Made by a program: the position numbers and the translations under genes | In this document: positions 29,395 to 36,005 of the stretch, one piece after another | How positions within the stretch are numbered: position 1 is the first letter of the stretch | Layout: each line of letters starts with the position of its first letter | Virus record (IMG/VR): IMGVR_UViG_3300006638_000013 | Location: 1 to 36,005 of that record | Strand: one strand, 5' to 3' | DNA length: 36,005 nt | Origin: a virus | The notes under the pieces: generated by a model | Seen by the model: the letters and a program-made list of their open reading frames with translations, nothing else | What the model was told of the DNA's origin: nothing | Database searches by the model: none

Positions 29395-29424
29395 AACAGT
29401 TCGTTTGAGCAGAAGGATAATCTC

Positions 29425-29955
29425 ATGGCAGGTTCACGCGGTTATAACAGTCGTGCATATGTTTCAAACGCCCCCGGCGCATTTGATATCGTCGGCGCGG
29501 CAGATTTTACGAACGGCGCACAAGATACGCTGCCGCTTATCGCGGCAAGCAGCACGGTCGATTATTTCGTTCGTGTTGCAAACTCGGGTTCGCAGTGGAA
29601 GGTTCAAAAGACCGTCCACTACATGCGTTCCGATAGTCTCGCTGATCCCACAGGTATCGTGGTCGGCGGCGCGGATTGCATTCAGCCTCCATACCCCGGC
29701 ACGGCCACGGTCGTTGCAACCTCGGCGTACATGGAACTGAACGGCTATCTGTTTCAGGCGACTACGGGCGGAACCACGGCGGTCAAGTTTATCGGGTTCG
29801 CGAATTTTAACACCGTGAAGGGTGCGGTGACAACGGACGGCTCGGTCGTGTGGACCTCGCGCGGCAAGGCGGCGCTGGTTCGGTTACGGTTCGCCAACGT
29901 AAGTTTGGCTGCCGCGACACCAACGGCTCAAGCGTACGAGTTCTTCCAGTTTTAA
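29425..29955 (+). CDS. virion structural protein, paralogue of the preceding gene without the insert
   Basis: 176 residues: SRGYNSRAYVSNAPGAF at the start aligns with SRGYTSSFRGSNPPGAY of the neighbour. From TLPLIAASSTVDYFVRVANS onward (GSQWKVQKTV, DCIQPPYPGTATVV, MELNGYLFQATTGGTT, VTTDGSVVWTSRGKAALVRL) the two are clearly duplicates. It represents the ancestral form lacking the ice-binding domain. The shared TDGxVVWTxxGK phrase also occurs in tail proteins. Likely a small appendage or decoration protein. Confidence 0.75.
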   Translation: MAGSRGYNSRAYVSNAPGAFDIVGAADFTNGAQDTLPLIAASSTVDYFVRVANSGSQWKVQKTVHYMRSDSLADPTGIVVGGADCIQPPYPGTATVVATSAYMELNGYLFQATTGGTTAVKFIGFANFNTVKGAVTTDGSVVWTSRGKAALVRLRFANVSLAAATPTAQAYEFFQF

Positions 29956-29970
29956 TGACGGGAAATCGAA

Positions 29971-30417
29971 ATGGTTAAAAAGGATTCTACTGTGTCTCCG
30001 GTTTCTGCGAAGCCTGCCAATTTGGCCGCTGCGCAAGCGACGCCGGGAACCAGCACCAGCACGGGCGGCGCGACCGCCACACGTAACACCGGGGCTGCGA
30101 CGGGCGGTGCGGTGACGATTACTATTTCAGGGTCCAGCAGCACGGGGACCAGCACTGAGACCGCCACGACTACAGGGGCGGGCGCGGGTAAGGGCGCAGG
30201 TAAAGGAAAAGGCGCAGGCGCTGCAGGCGCAGGCAAAGGACCCGACACGGGCGACAAGCGACCGCACGTTTACAACATCACGGTAAATTCGACGGGCAAA
30301 AGCGGTGATGCAGTTGATGGCGGAAAACCACCGCTACCGCCGCCAGCCAAAAAAGCAAAAAGTTTCAGCAAAGGGATTAGCGGGATGGCGACGCCCGGTA
30401 AAAAGAGTTCACAGTAG
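29971..30417 (+). CDS. low-complexity Gly/Ala/Thr/Lys-rich protein (148 aa)
   Basis: Begins MVKKDSTVSPVSAKPANLAA, passes through a Thr/Gly/Ser tract and an Ala/Gly/Lys repeat (GAGKGAGKGKGAGAAGAGKG), then a short strand (HVYNITVNSTGKSGD) and a basic Pro/Lys end. GGGA upstream. Probably disordered; a late-region position suggests a virion linker or DNA-associated protein. Unknown family. Confidence 0.68.
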   Translation: MVKKDSTVSPVSAKPANLAAAQATPGTSTSTGGATATRNTGAATGGAVTITISGSSSTGTSTETATTTGAGAGKGAGKGKGAGAAGAGKGPDTGDKRPHVYNITVNSTGKSGDAVDGGKPPLPPPAKKAKSFSKGISGMATPGKKSSQ

Positions 30418-30449
30418 TAAAATCGGAGTACCACACAAGGAGCAATACC

Positions 30450-30722
30450 ATGAGTGCGATTCAAACGATAGAGCAAGAGTTGGGAACGTTTTTCAAGCAG
30501 CGCGAACAGGCCATTGCGAATGTTCATGCTGTGGACGGCGCAATTCAAGCGGCACAGCATTTGCTGATTAAACTGCGAGCCGAAGAGGCCAAGGTTGTAG
30601 GCGCAGTCGAGGCGGAAGTGACCAAGGTTGTTGACGCGGTTGAGGGCAAGGTCGAAGCCGACGTTAAGACGGCAGTAGTCGAAGTGGCTCCTGCGGTCGA
30701 AGCGGAAATCAAGAAAATCTAA
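30450..30722 (+). CDS. helical Glu/Val/Ala-rich protein (90 aa)
   Basis: AGGAG 7 nt before the ATG. Helical throughout, with repeated 11-residue-like units (KVVGAVEAEVTKVVDAVEGK and VEADVKTAVVEVAPAVEAEI). It resembles an amphipathic coiled protein such as a scaffold or chaperone. The family is not recognised. Followed by a terminator. Confidence 0.72.
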   Translation: MSAIQTIEQELGTFFKQREQAIANVHAVDGAIQAAQHLLIKLRAEEAKVVGAVEAEVTKVVDAVEGKVEADVKTAVVEVAPAVEAEIKKI

Positions 30723-30762
30723 CATCTCCTGCATTGCTGCTCACAATGCTAGGTGCTCCGAG

Positions 30763-30800
30763 AATGCCCAACTCTTCTAAATCAAGGGTTGGGCATTTTT
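30763..30800 (+). terminator. Rho-independent terminator
   Basis: AATGCCCAAC (30763-30772) and GTTGGGCATT (30788-30797) form a 10-bp stem with a 15-nt loop and a T-run (30796-30800). It ends the 28168-30722 transcript and is directly followed by the next late-type promoter. Confidence 0.82.
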
Positions 30801-30806
30801 CATTTA

Positions 30807-30829
30807 AGACTTTTCGTAAGTATATAGAG
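30807..30829 (+). promoter_or_regulatory. late-type promoter motif, copy 3
   Basis: AGACTTTTC (30807-30815), GTAAGTAT, ATAGAG (30824-30829), 8 nt before the ATG of a virion gene and 7 nt after a terminator. Best-placed copy of the motif. Confidence 0.65.
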
Positions 30830-30836
30830 GGATACC

Positions 30837-32255
30837 ATGAACTTTAACGGCGTACCGAATGTGAACATGACAACGACCGTACAGGCAATGGCGGAGCAGT
30901 TAAAATTACACACGAAGTTGCAGAACTATTTCAACGTCGGTGGCATCAATGGGCAGCCGATGCTTTCGATTGCGGAGCGCGTCAACCAGATGCTGCTCAT
31001 TCGGCGCATGGCGTGGAAATTTAACCGCGTGGATATGGGCAGCAACAACCCCGCAGTGAACCCACATTTCTTCGTGAGTCAGTTGGGATTTCAAGATTAC
31101 AAACACGCGGGCGCATCCTGCTTCACGCTGATTAACAGCACGACACCGGGCGGGCAACTTCCCGCTGGCGGCGCGGGCGTGGATTTGAACCCCGGCGTCT
31201 ATCAGAACGCGTATACGAAAGTGAACTACGGAACATTCAACGGCGGCGGCACCTTTGGCCCCACCGGAAATTGGCAGACTGCAGGCATCATATTCGATCC
31301 CGTGGCTGGCACACTCACCGTGCAGTTTCTGGACCCGCATCCGTTCCGACCCGAGAACATCGGAGCGAGCATCGTCCTGATCGCGGGCGTAGTCAATCCC
31401 GCGTACAATAGCCTGTTCACGTACAATCAGCTTGACCAGACCAGCCAGTGGTTCAACGGATACCAGTTGCTCGCCGTCCCAGATCATTTTCACGTTGTCC
31501 TCGCGACGAACGGTCGACAGATGGGGGCGATCACCAATATTTCGGCGGCTGGCGGCATCACAACTGTGGCCGTCGTTAACGGTAACGGCTTCCCCATGGG
31601 AGGCTTCGTCCCGGGCGGGATAATGACCTTTGCGAGCGTCGGCGTGAATGCTGGGCTCAACGGCAAGACCGTGACGCTGCTCACGGCTACGGGCACGGCA
31701 GTGACGTTTACTACCCCCACAGGCGTCGCTATCACGAACGGCGCGGACTCTGGGACCATCTACGCGGCACCGAGCGGCGCGCCGGGAATTTGGAACCTCG
31801 GCTGGCTTCAAGCGGCAGCGCTGATCGACATCAACAATCCGTCGTTCCCACTTCCCGTGAATCCTATCGATGCGGTTCACAGACTCTCACCCGAATACAC
31901 CGCGACGGGCGACAACATATCGCTGTCGTGTGAACGGGATTTCGGAAACGGCGTAGTTGAGTTTCGAATATCCGAGCCCGTCTCGACGTATCCGTTTGCG
32001 TTCTCGGTCGTGTATCAGGCGCGCGCGCCGAAGTTCATCAGCGGGCAGAGCGTGTTTCAATGGCCGGATGATTTGTCCTACGTGATTTTCGAATTATGTC
32101 TTGCGATGGGGATGCGCTTCGCGTACGGGATGTCTGCCGCAGAAACGCAGCAGCAAATTCAGATGGCGCAGGCAGCCATCATGAACGCGTTGCAGTCTGA
32201 AGACCGCGAGGCGAACACCGAATCGATCACCCCGCAGTTCAGTTTGATGCGATAG
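30837..32255 (+). CDS. phage structural protein (472 aa)
   Basis: No signal peptide; N-terminal helices (MTTTVQAMAEQLKLHTKLQN, IAERVNQMLLIRRMAWKFN) then Gly-rich beta structure. Residues about 230-305 form a module (ITNISAAGGITTVAVVNGNG, NAGLNGKTVTLLTATGTAVT, ADSGTIYA) that is also repeated in the partial tail protein at the right edge. The C-terminus is helical (MSAAETQQQIQMAQAAIMNA). Its position with a late promoter and beside a tail fibre suggests a virion surface or tail component; the exact part is unknown. The last 17 nt overlap a minus-strand gene. Confidence 0.75.
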   Translation: MNFNGVPNVNMTTTVQAMAEQLKLHTKLQNYFNVGGINGQPMLSIAERVNQMLLIRRMAWKFNRVDMGSNNPAVNPHFFVSQLGFQDYKHAGASCFTLINSTTPGGQLPAGGAGVDLNPGVYQNAYTKVNYGTFNGGGTFGPTGNWQTAGIIFDPVAGTLTVQFLDPHPFRPENIGASIVLIAGVVNPAYNSLFTYNQLDQTSQWFNGYQLLAVPDHFHVVLATNGRQMGAITNISAAGGITTVAVVNGNGFPMGGFVPGGIMTFASVGVNAGLNGKTVTLLTATGTAVTFTTPTGVAITNGADSGTIYAAPSGAPGIWNLGWLQAAALIDINNPSFPLPVNPIDAVHRLSPEYTATGDNISLSCERDFGNGVVEFRISEPVSTYPFAFSVVYQARAPKFISGQSVFQWPDDLSYVIFELCLAMGMRFAYGMSAAETQQQIQMAQAAIMNALQSEDREANTESITPQFSLMR

Positions 32256-32433
32256 TCCGCCAATGCCTGTCGATGGCGTCCTTGTACTTTTTTTCTACTG
32301 CCTTGCCCACTGCGCCCTCAATTGGCGGTAACTCTTGAGGGTCGTGGGACGGCGGCACCGCATGGTCGACTGATTCCAGCCGACCGAGCCGAAACGGAAA
32401 AAGCGCCGATAGAATATAATCTGCGAATTTCAC
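32239..32433 (-). CDS. small hypothetical protein (64 aa), minus strand
   Basis: GTG start 1 nt after the upstream TAA, with GAGG 6 nt before it. N-terminal hydrophobic patch (VKFADYILSALFPFRLGRLE), then PPSHDPQELPPIEGAVGKAV and a basic helix. Second gene of a two-gene minus-strand island. Function unknown. Confidence 0.65.
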   Translation of the reverse strand: MKFADYILSALFPFRLGRLESVDHAVPPSHDPQELPPIEGAVGKAVEKKYKDAIDRHWRTIASN

Positions 32434-32434
32434 G

Positions 32435-32770
32435 TTAGACCTCGTTTTCGCTGGCGTCCATGACTTGACGGACGGTTGCGGACTTCGTAAAGTTGACCCG
32501 AACGCGTGGGAAATAGCGGGCGACAAAATCCACGCGGTACAGACCCCGCACGGTGTCGGTGTAATCATACTCGTTCGGAAACGCACGTCGAGAATTGGCG
32601 TACGTCAAACCTGCCTCCAACTCGGCTCCCGTGATAAATCCGTCAGGATCGAATGCGTTATTGCCAGTCGTGCGGCGCGATGCGAAATTGTCCTGTGCGA
32701 AGGCGTCGGGGAAGTCGATTCCTGCGAATAACCCAAAGTCGTTGCGAAGTTTGCTATTAAGGTTGTTCAT
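32435..32770 (-). CDS. hypothetical protein (111 aa), minus strand
   Basis: The ATG for MNNLNSKLRNDFGLFAGIDF is favoured because GGAGG lies 8 nt upstream; an ATG 15 nt earlier is possible. Contains NAFDPDGFITGAELEAGLTY and VDFVARYFPRVRVNFT. No family recognised. A sigma70-like promoter lies just upstream, so it is probably expressed early although placed among late genes. Confidence 0.7.
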   Translation of the reverse strand: MNNLNSKLRNDFGLFAGIDFPDAFAQDNFASRRTTGNNAFDPDGFITGAELEAGLTYANSRRAFPNEYDYTDTVRGLYRVDFVARYFPRVRVNFTKSATVRQVMDASENEV

Positions 32771-32791
32771 CGGTGTATCCTCCATGTCAGA

Positions 32792-32826
32792 AGTATAGCC
32801 GAGCCATAGACAGAACGCAATAGTAC
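32792..32826 (-). promoter_or_regulatory. sigma70-like promoter of the minus-strand island
   Basis: TTGCGT (32820-32815), 17-nt spacer, TATACT (32797-32792), with a GTAC half-palindrome (32823-32826) directly upstream of the -35, the same arrangement as at 1334 and 13784. Confidence 0.62.
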
Positions 32827-32835
32827 TAAAGTTTG

Positions 32836-32858
32836 AGACTTTTCAATCTTAAATAGAG
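32836..32858 (+). promoter_or_regulatory. late-type promoter motif, copy 4
   Basis: AGACTTTTC (32836-32844), AATCTTAA, ATAGAG (32853-32858), 9 nt before the tail-fibre ATG. Lies back to back with the minus-strand promoter above. Confidence 0.65.
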
Positions 32859-32866
32859 CCAACGTT

Positions 32867-34207
32867 ATGATAACTCTAATCAACGGAAACATCCAAAATT
32901 GCGGCGGTCTCGTGGTTCCGAACGGCTCCGTGTCGTTTCAGTTGAACGTGGACGCGACGATCATCGTAACGCCCTTCGGTATCGTCGCTGGCGGAATCCC
33001 AATCAATTTTCAGTTCGATAAAAACGGCGACCTCGTTCAGCCTGCACAGCTTTGGTCTAACGCGGAATTGAATCCGCAGAACAGCATCGGGCTCGGCACG
33101 TATTATTTGGTGTCGTTCTACGACGCGAACGGCGCGATCATCAACAAGGTGCCGATGTGGTTTCAGTTTACCGAGGCAGATGGCGATACGGTCGACCTCG
33201 GACAGGTCACGCCGTTTGCGACCGTAGGAGGCAATGTGATTTTCTATCCGACATCTTTCGCGATTCAACCGCCGTCCCCTACGACCATCGGCGGCATATT
33301 TTCCAATGCGGGATCGCCCGGTCTGTTTGTGACAGCCATCAACACGAACGGCTCGGTCACGCTCTCCCCCATATCGTTTTCCGAAATTACCGGAATTTTA
33401 ACGAACGCGCAACTTCCGAGCCCGCTTATTTTTACGGCTACCTCGTTCAGCGGTCTCGTCACCGCCCAAGCGAATGAGGAACTGGGTGTGATTGGCACCA
33501 CGACGGGTCAACTCACTTTCGACGGCGGCACCACGGGGCAAGCAACTATCACAGGTCCTGCGGTTGCGGGAACAAGTACCAATCCGTTCACATTCAGCAA
33601 CAGCATCAATATCCCGGGCAGCGCAGCTTTTACGATCAACACCGACACGGGGATTTCTCGCGCGTCAGCCGGGGTGCTTGATGTCGGCAATGGAATCGTA
33701 GGCAACGCGTCTGGTACCGTGAACGCTGCGCAGTTTAATGTGGCGGGCTCCCCAATCGCGGCTACGAATCTCGCGAACGGCACGACGGGCTCGGGCTCGA
33801 TTGTGCTCGACGCATCTCCCGCGCTCGCTGGAATTCCTACAGCACCAACTGCAGCCGCGCTGAATAACTCGACGCAACTCGCGACGACCGCTTATGCGGA
33901 CGCTGCGACTGCGGTAGAAAAGGCTCGCGCACTCGCGGCAGAATCCTTCCTCCCTCCTGTGTATACTGCCGCTGGGGTAGAACAGACATCTCCACACATC
34001 GTCTCAGATACCGCGACGCTAGCTGGCGGAACCGTAACAGTCACGCTTGTGGGGAGCGCCGCGTTCACGTCCGCGACTTCGTATCACGTTGTGATTCAAG
34101 AAAAGACAACCGCCCTCTCGACTCAGGTGACCCAAGTGAGCGGAAGCAGCTTCATCATCACAGGTACGGGAACGGACGTAATCAACTTCATCGCAATCGG
34201 AAACTAG
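32867..34207 (+). CDS. probable tail fibre / receptor-binding protein
   Basis: 446 residues, beta-rich. N-terminal domain (MITLINGNIQNCGGLVVPNG ... LGTYYLVSFYDANGAII) resembles a virion-attachment beta-sandwich. The middle holds GITGIL-like and NGSVTLSPISFSEITGI strands, and then IPTAPTAAALNNSTQLATTA, the PTAPTAAxGTxTTQxATTAY motif common to tail fibres. A short coil (DAATAVEKARALAAESF) precedes a C-terminal beta domain (TATLAGGTVTVTLVGSAAF) that may contact the host. Likely trimeric by analogy with fibres. Promoter motif copy 4 lies just upstream; no strong ribosome site. Confidence 0.8.
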   Translation: MITLINGNIQNCGGLVVPNGSVSFQLNVDATIIVTPFGIVAGGIPINFQFDKNGDLVQPAQLWSNAELNPQNSIGLGTYYLVSFYDANGAIINKVPMWFQFTEADGDTVDLGQVTPFATVGGNVIFYPTSFAIQPPSPTTIGGIFSNAGSPGLFVTAINTNGSVTLSPISFSEITGILTNAQLPSPLIFTATSFSGLVTAQANEELGVIGTTTGQLTFDGGTTGQATITGPAVAGTSTNPFTFSNSINIPGSAAFTINTDTGISRASAGVLDVGNGIVGNASGTVNAAQFNVAGSPIAATNLANGTTGSGSIVLDASPALAGIPTAPTAAALNNSTQLATTAYADAATAVEKARALAAESFLPPVYTAAGVEQTSPHIVSDTATLAGGTVTVTLVGSAAFTSATSYHVVIQEKTTALSTQVTQVSGSSFIITGTGTDVINFIAIGN

Positions 34208-34229
34208 ACTTTTCTTCCTTTAGTGAGAG
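34206..34229 (+). promoter_or_regulatory. late-type promoter motif, copy 5
   Basis: AGACTTTTC (34206-34214), TTCCTTTA, GTGAGAG. The upstream half is exact; the downstream half is diverged. Overlaps the fibre stop codon and precedes the next virion gene by about 20 nt. Confidence 0.5.
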
Positions 34230-34250
34230 CCTTCCGCTCCCACAACGAAC

Positions 34251-36005
34251 ATGCCGAAAAAAGCTGCCCAAAGCGATCCCGCTCTGGCGATAGAATTTTG
34301 GTTAAGCGGATTCTACACGCACAGGTCGCAACTCTTTGCCCCCTTCAAGGGCATCGGGGTAAATGTCGTTTCGTTTCATGATCCCGTCATCGACGGCGCG
34401 AACATGGAAGACACGGACCTTTTCGAATGGTCTCGGCGTCCCGGTTTCTCTATCTTCTGCCCGGTTGTTCTCAATATCGGCGAAATCGTCGACGAATTCT
34501 ACAGCTTCCGAAATTTCAGCGGTAACGTCATCGCCCTGTTTGACTCTAACCAGCGCATCGCGCAGTTCACAGATACCACCATCACGTCGGTCATCCCAAA
34601 AACTACGGCGAACGAAGGGTTCATCAGCGCCATCGGGGACATGATGTATTTTTCGGACGGCGCATCTGTGGATATGCAGAAGTGGGATTCCGCAGAGCCG
34701 TTCTCGACTATCAATCCGTCTTCTTGGGGACTTCCCGCACCGACGCTGGCACCCGCGATATTTAACCGTGGATGCTGGCTACCAAAAACGGATTTTGTTA
34801 TCAACAACGCGATCCTAGACCCGAACGGAAACGTCGAGGTGGTGACCGCGATCAATGGCGTGGCGGGAATTTCCGGCGCGAATGAACCGCTCTGGCCGAC
34901 CACGGTCGCGTCCACGATCAACGACGGCACCATACAGTGGACGAACATGGGTCCGCTGACGACATGGCTGCCAAACTCAAACTACCCCGTCCCTGTGGTA
35001 GTGCTGGATACGAATGGAAACCTGCAACTGGCGACCACTACGACGAGCGGAGTTACGGACTGGGATGCGGCGACCGCGTACACAGTCGGTGAGACAGTTT
35101 TCTTCGGCGGAAATTATTGGACGGCTCTCGTTGCTAACGTCGACGTGCCGCCGACGGGCGGGTACATCGTAACCACAGGCGCGGTTCAGCAACCTTACTG
35201 GGTGCTGTCTCAGAATCCTATCGTCACCGGACCCGTGGCACCGACTTGGTCAAAGATGGTTGGCGGGACGACAGTTGACGGCAGCTATACGTGGACGAAC
35301 ATCGGACCCGGCCAGCTTACGGAGTCCTTCGGTACCTCGTACGTCTATGCCTATCGCACAATCTACGGGCATCTCTCGACCTCGTCACCGATCAGCATAA
35401 ATACGGGTGCGATCTTCGGACCAACTGTCGCGGCGATCACCGCGTACTCGGTTACCGGAAACGTCGTGACTTTTTTTGGGACGAATAATTTTATTCCGGG
35501 GAACGTGTTCACCGTAGAAGGGCTCGCGGTCGGCACGTTTTTGAACAACCAGTCATTCACGGTCATCGCGGCGGGACTTTCGCCGACGCAATGGTCTGCG
35601 GTCTTTAATTATCCTGACGTGGCTGCGACCATAGACTCGGGTTCCACGCTCAACTTAGTCGCGCAAGTGACGGGCGCGGGCAATACTTCGCCGTTGTGCA
35701 ACGCGGTCGTGTCGATCACCGCTACCTCAGTTCTTGCAGGAATCGTCACAGTGTACGCGGTCAACGATTTTGTTCCGGGGCTTCAGGTCACGTTCGCGGG
35801 CGTAACCGTCGCGACATTCCTGAACGGCCAGCAGTTTCAGATCACGAACGTGGACCCGCTCGGGACATGGTTTCAGGTTTATTTTGCGACGCTGAACGGA
35901 GCGCTGCCTCCTAACCAAATCCAGACCACGGATTCAGGGACCGCGACATTCAACGCGATTGAAATCTACCGGACGAGCGACGGCGGAGGCATCTATCTAT
36001 TTACG
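34251..36005 (+). CDS. large tail/virion protein with carbohydrate-binding-like and repeat modules, partial
   Basis: 585 codons are visible before the right edge. N-terminal part (FWLSGFYTHRSQLFAPFKGI; FYSFRNFSGNVIALFDSNQR; ISAIGDMMYFSDGASVDMQK) is followed by two WPTTVASTIND-GTIQWTNMG / SKMVGGTTVDGSYTWTNIG units. Between them lies DWDAATAYTVGETVFFGGNY WTA (divided for length), matching the chitin-binding CBM5/12 pattern. Then come two tandem repeats with NFIPGNVFTVEGLAVGTFLN and DFVPGLQVTFAGVTVATFLN. Probably a tail protein that binds surface glycans. No ribosome site is visible before the ATG. Confidence 0.75.
   Translation, partial: MPKKAAQSDPALAIEFWLSGFYTHRSQLFAPFKGIGVNVVSFHDPVIDGANMEDTDLFEWSRRPGFSIFCPVVLNIGEIVDEFYSFRNFSGNVIALFDSNQRIAQFTDTTITSVIPKTTANEGFISAIGDMMYFSDGASVDMQKWDSAEPFSTINPSSWGLPAPTLAPAIFNRGCWLPKTDFVINNAILDPNGNVEVVTAINGVAGISGANEPLWPTTVASTINDGTIQWTNMGPLTTWLPNSNYPVPVVVLDTNGNLQLATTTTSGVTDWDAATAYTVGETVFFGGNYWTALVANVDVPPTGGYIVTTGAVQQPYWVLSQNPIVTGPVAPTWSKMVGGTTVDGSYTWTNIGPGQLTESFGTSYVYAYRTIYGHLSTSSPISINTGAIFGPTVAAITAYSVTGNVVTFFGTNNFIPGNVFTVEGLAVGTFLNNQSFTVIAAGLSPTQWSAVFNYPDVAATIDSGSTLNLVAQVTGAGNTSPLCNAVVSITATSVLAGIVTVYAVNDFVPGLQVTFAGVTVATFLNGQQFQITNVDPLGTWFQVYFATLNGALPPNQIQTTDSGTATFNAIEIYRTSDGGGIYLFT

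Noticed and set aside
28752-29408. 218-codon plus-strand ORF overlapping the ice-binding domain gene
   Set aside because: Arg/His-rich shifted frame of a well-supported gene.
30906-31880. 324-codon minus-strand ORF opposite the structural protein
   Set aside because: Arg/His-rich shadow composition; the plus-strand gene has a late promoter and a coherent beta-rich sequence.

Overview
The window looks like part of the genome of a tailed double-stranded DNA phage. It has densely packed, often overlapping genes: phage-type replication and recombination proteins, an endolysin with small membrane proteins, and a block of virion proteins with tail-fibre motifs. The host cannot be named from the sequence. 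Canonical GGAGG ribosome sites, signal peptides and an inner-membrane/periplasmic/outer-membrane style export set suggest a Gram-negative-type bacterium. No integrase is visible, and terminase, portal and capsid genes must lie outside the window.

Layout. (1) 1-1808, minus strand: the start of a family A DNA polymerase (exonuclease domain) behind three small genes, plus a free-standing HNH endonuclease. (2) 1869-11600, plus strand: replication and recombination (ERF annealing protein, SSB, HNH endonuclease, UvrD-like helicase, a Mom-like DNA-modification protein preceded by a tRNA-like element, a PD-(D/E)XK nuclease, a primase-helicase), ending in an AT-rich segment flanked by a perfect 13-bp inverted repeat that may be an origin. 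(3) 11662-13770: small genes and two more HNH endonucleases. (4) 13838-19485: an apparent operon with a stand-alone response regulator, a hyaluronan/chitin/cellulose-synthase-like glycosyltransferase, a HlyD-like adaptor, a TolC-like exported protein and a secreted Ser/Asn-rich protein. It reads as a phage-borne polysaccharide synthesis and export cassette. (5) 19570-24200: ATP-dependent DNA ligase and many small zinc-binding or hypothetical proteins, including a primase-like protein with an SSB-type C-terminal tail and a SprT-like peptidase. (6) 24207-26150: LAGLIDADG endonuclease and the lysis genes. (7) 26381-36005: late virion genes, including a protein with a complete ice-binding (DUF3494-type) domain inserted into a duplicated structural protein, a probable tail fibre and a large partial tail protein. 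A GIY-YIG endonuclease and a short minus-strand island interrupt this block.

Two promoter classes can be read. Replication-side genes have sigma70-like promoters (TTGACA with TACTAT-like -10 boxes), several carrying a GTAC-N3-5-GTAC palindrome next to the -35 or over the -10. Virion genes have a different motif, AGACTWTTC followed 8 nt later by ATAGAG-like sequence, seen five times. Several homing-endonuclease genes have -10 boxes only 5-7 nt before the ATG, implying leaderless mRNAs.

The most unusual content is the phage-encoded polysaccharide cassette with its own response regulator, the ice-binding domain built into a virion protein, and the two promoter/operator families that divide the genome into programmes.
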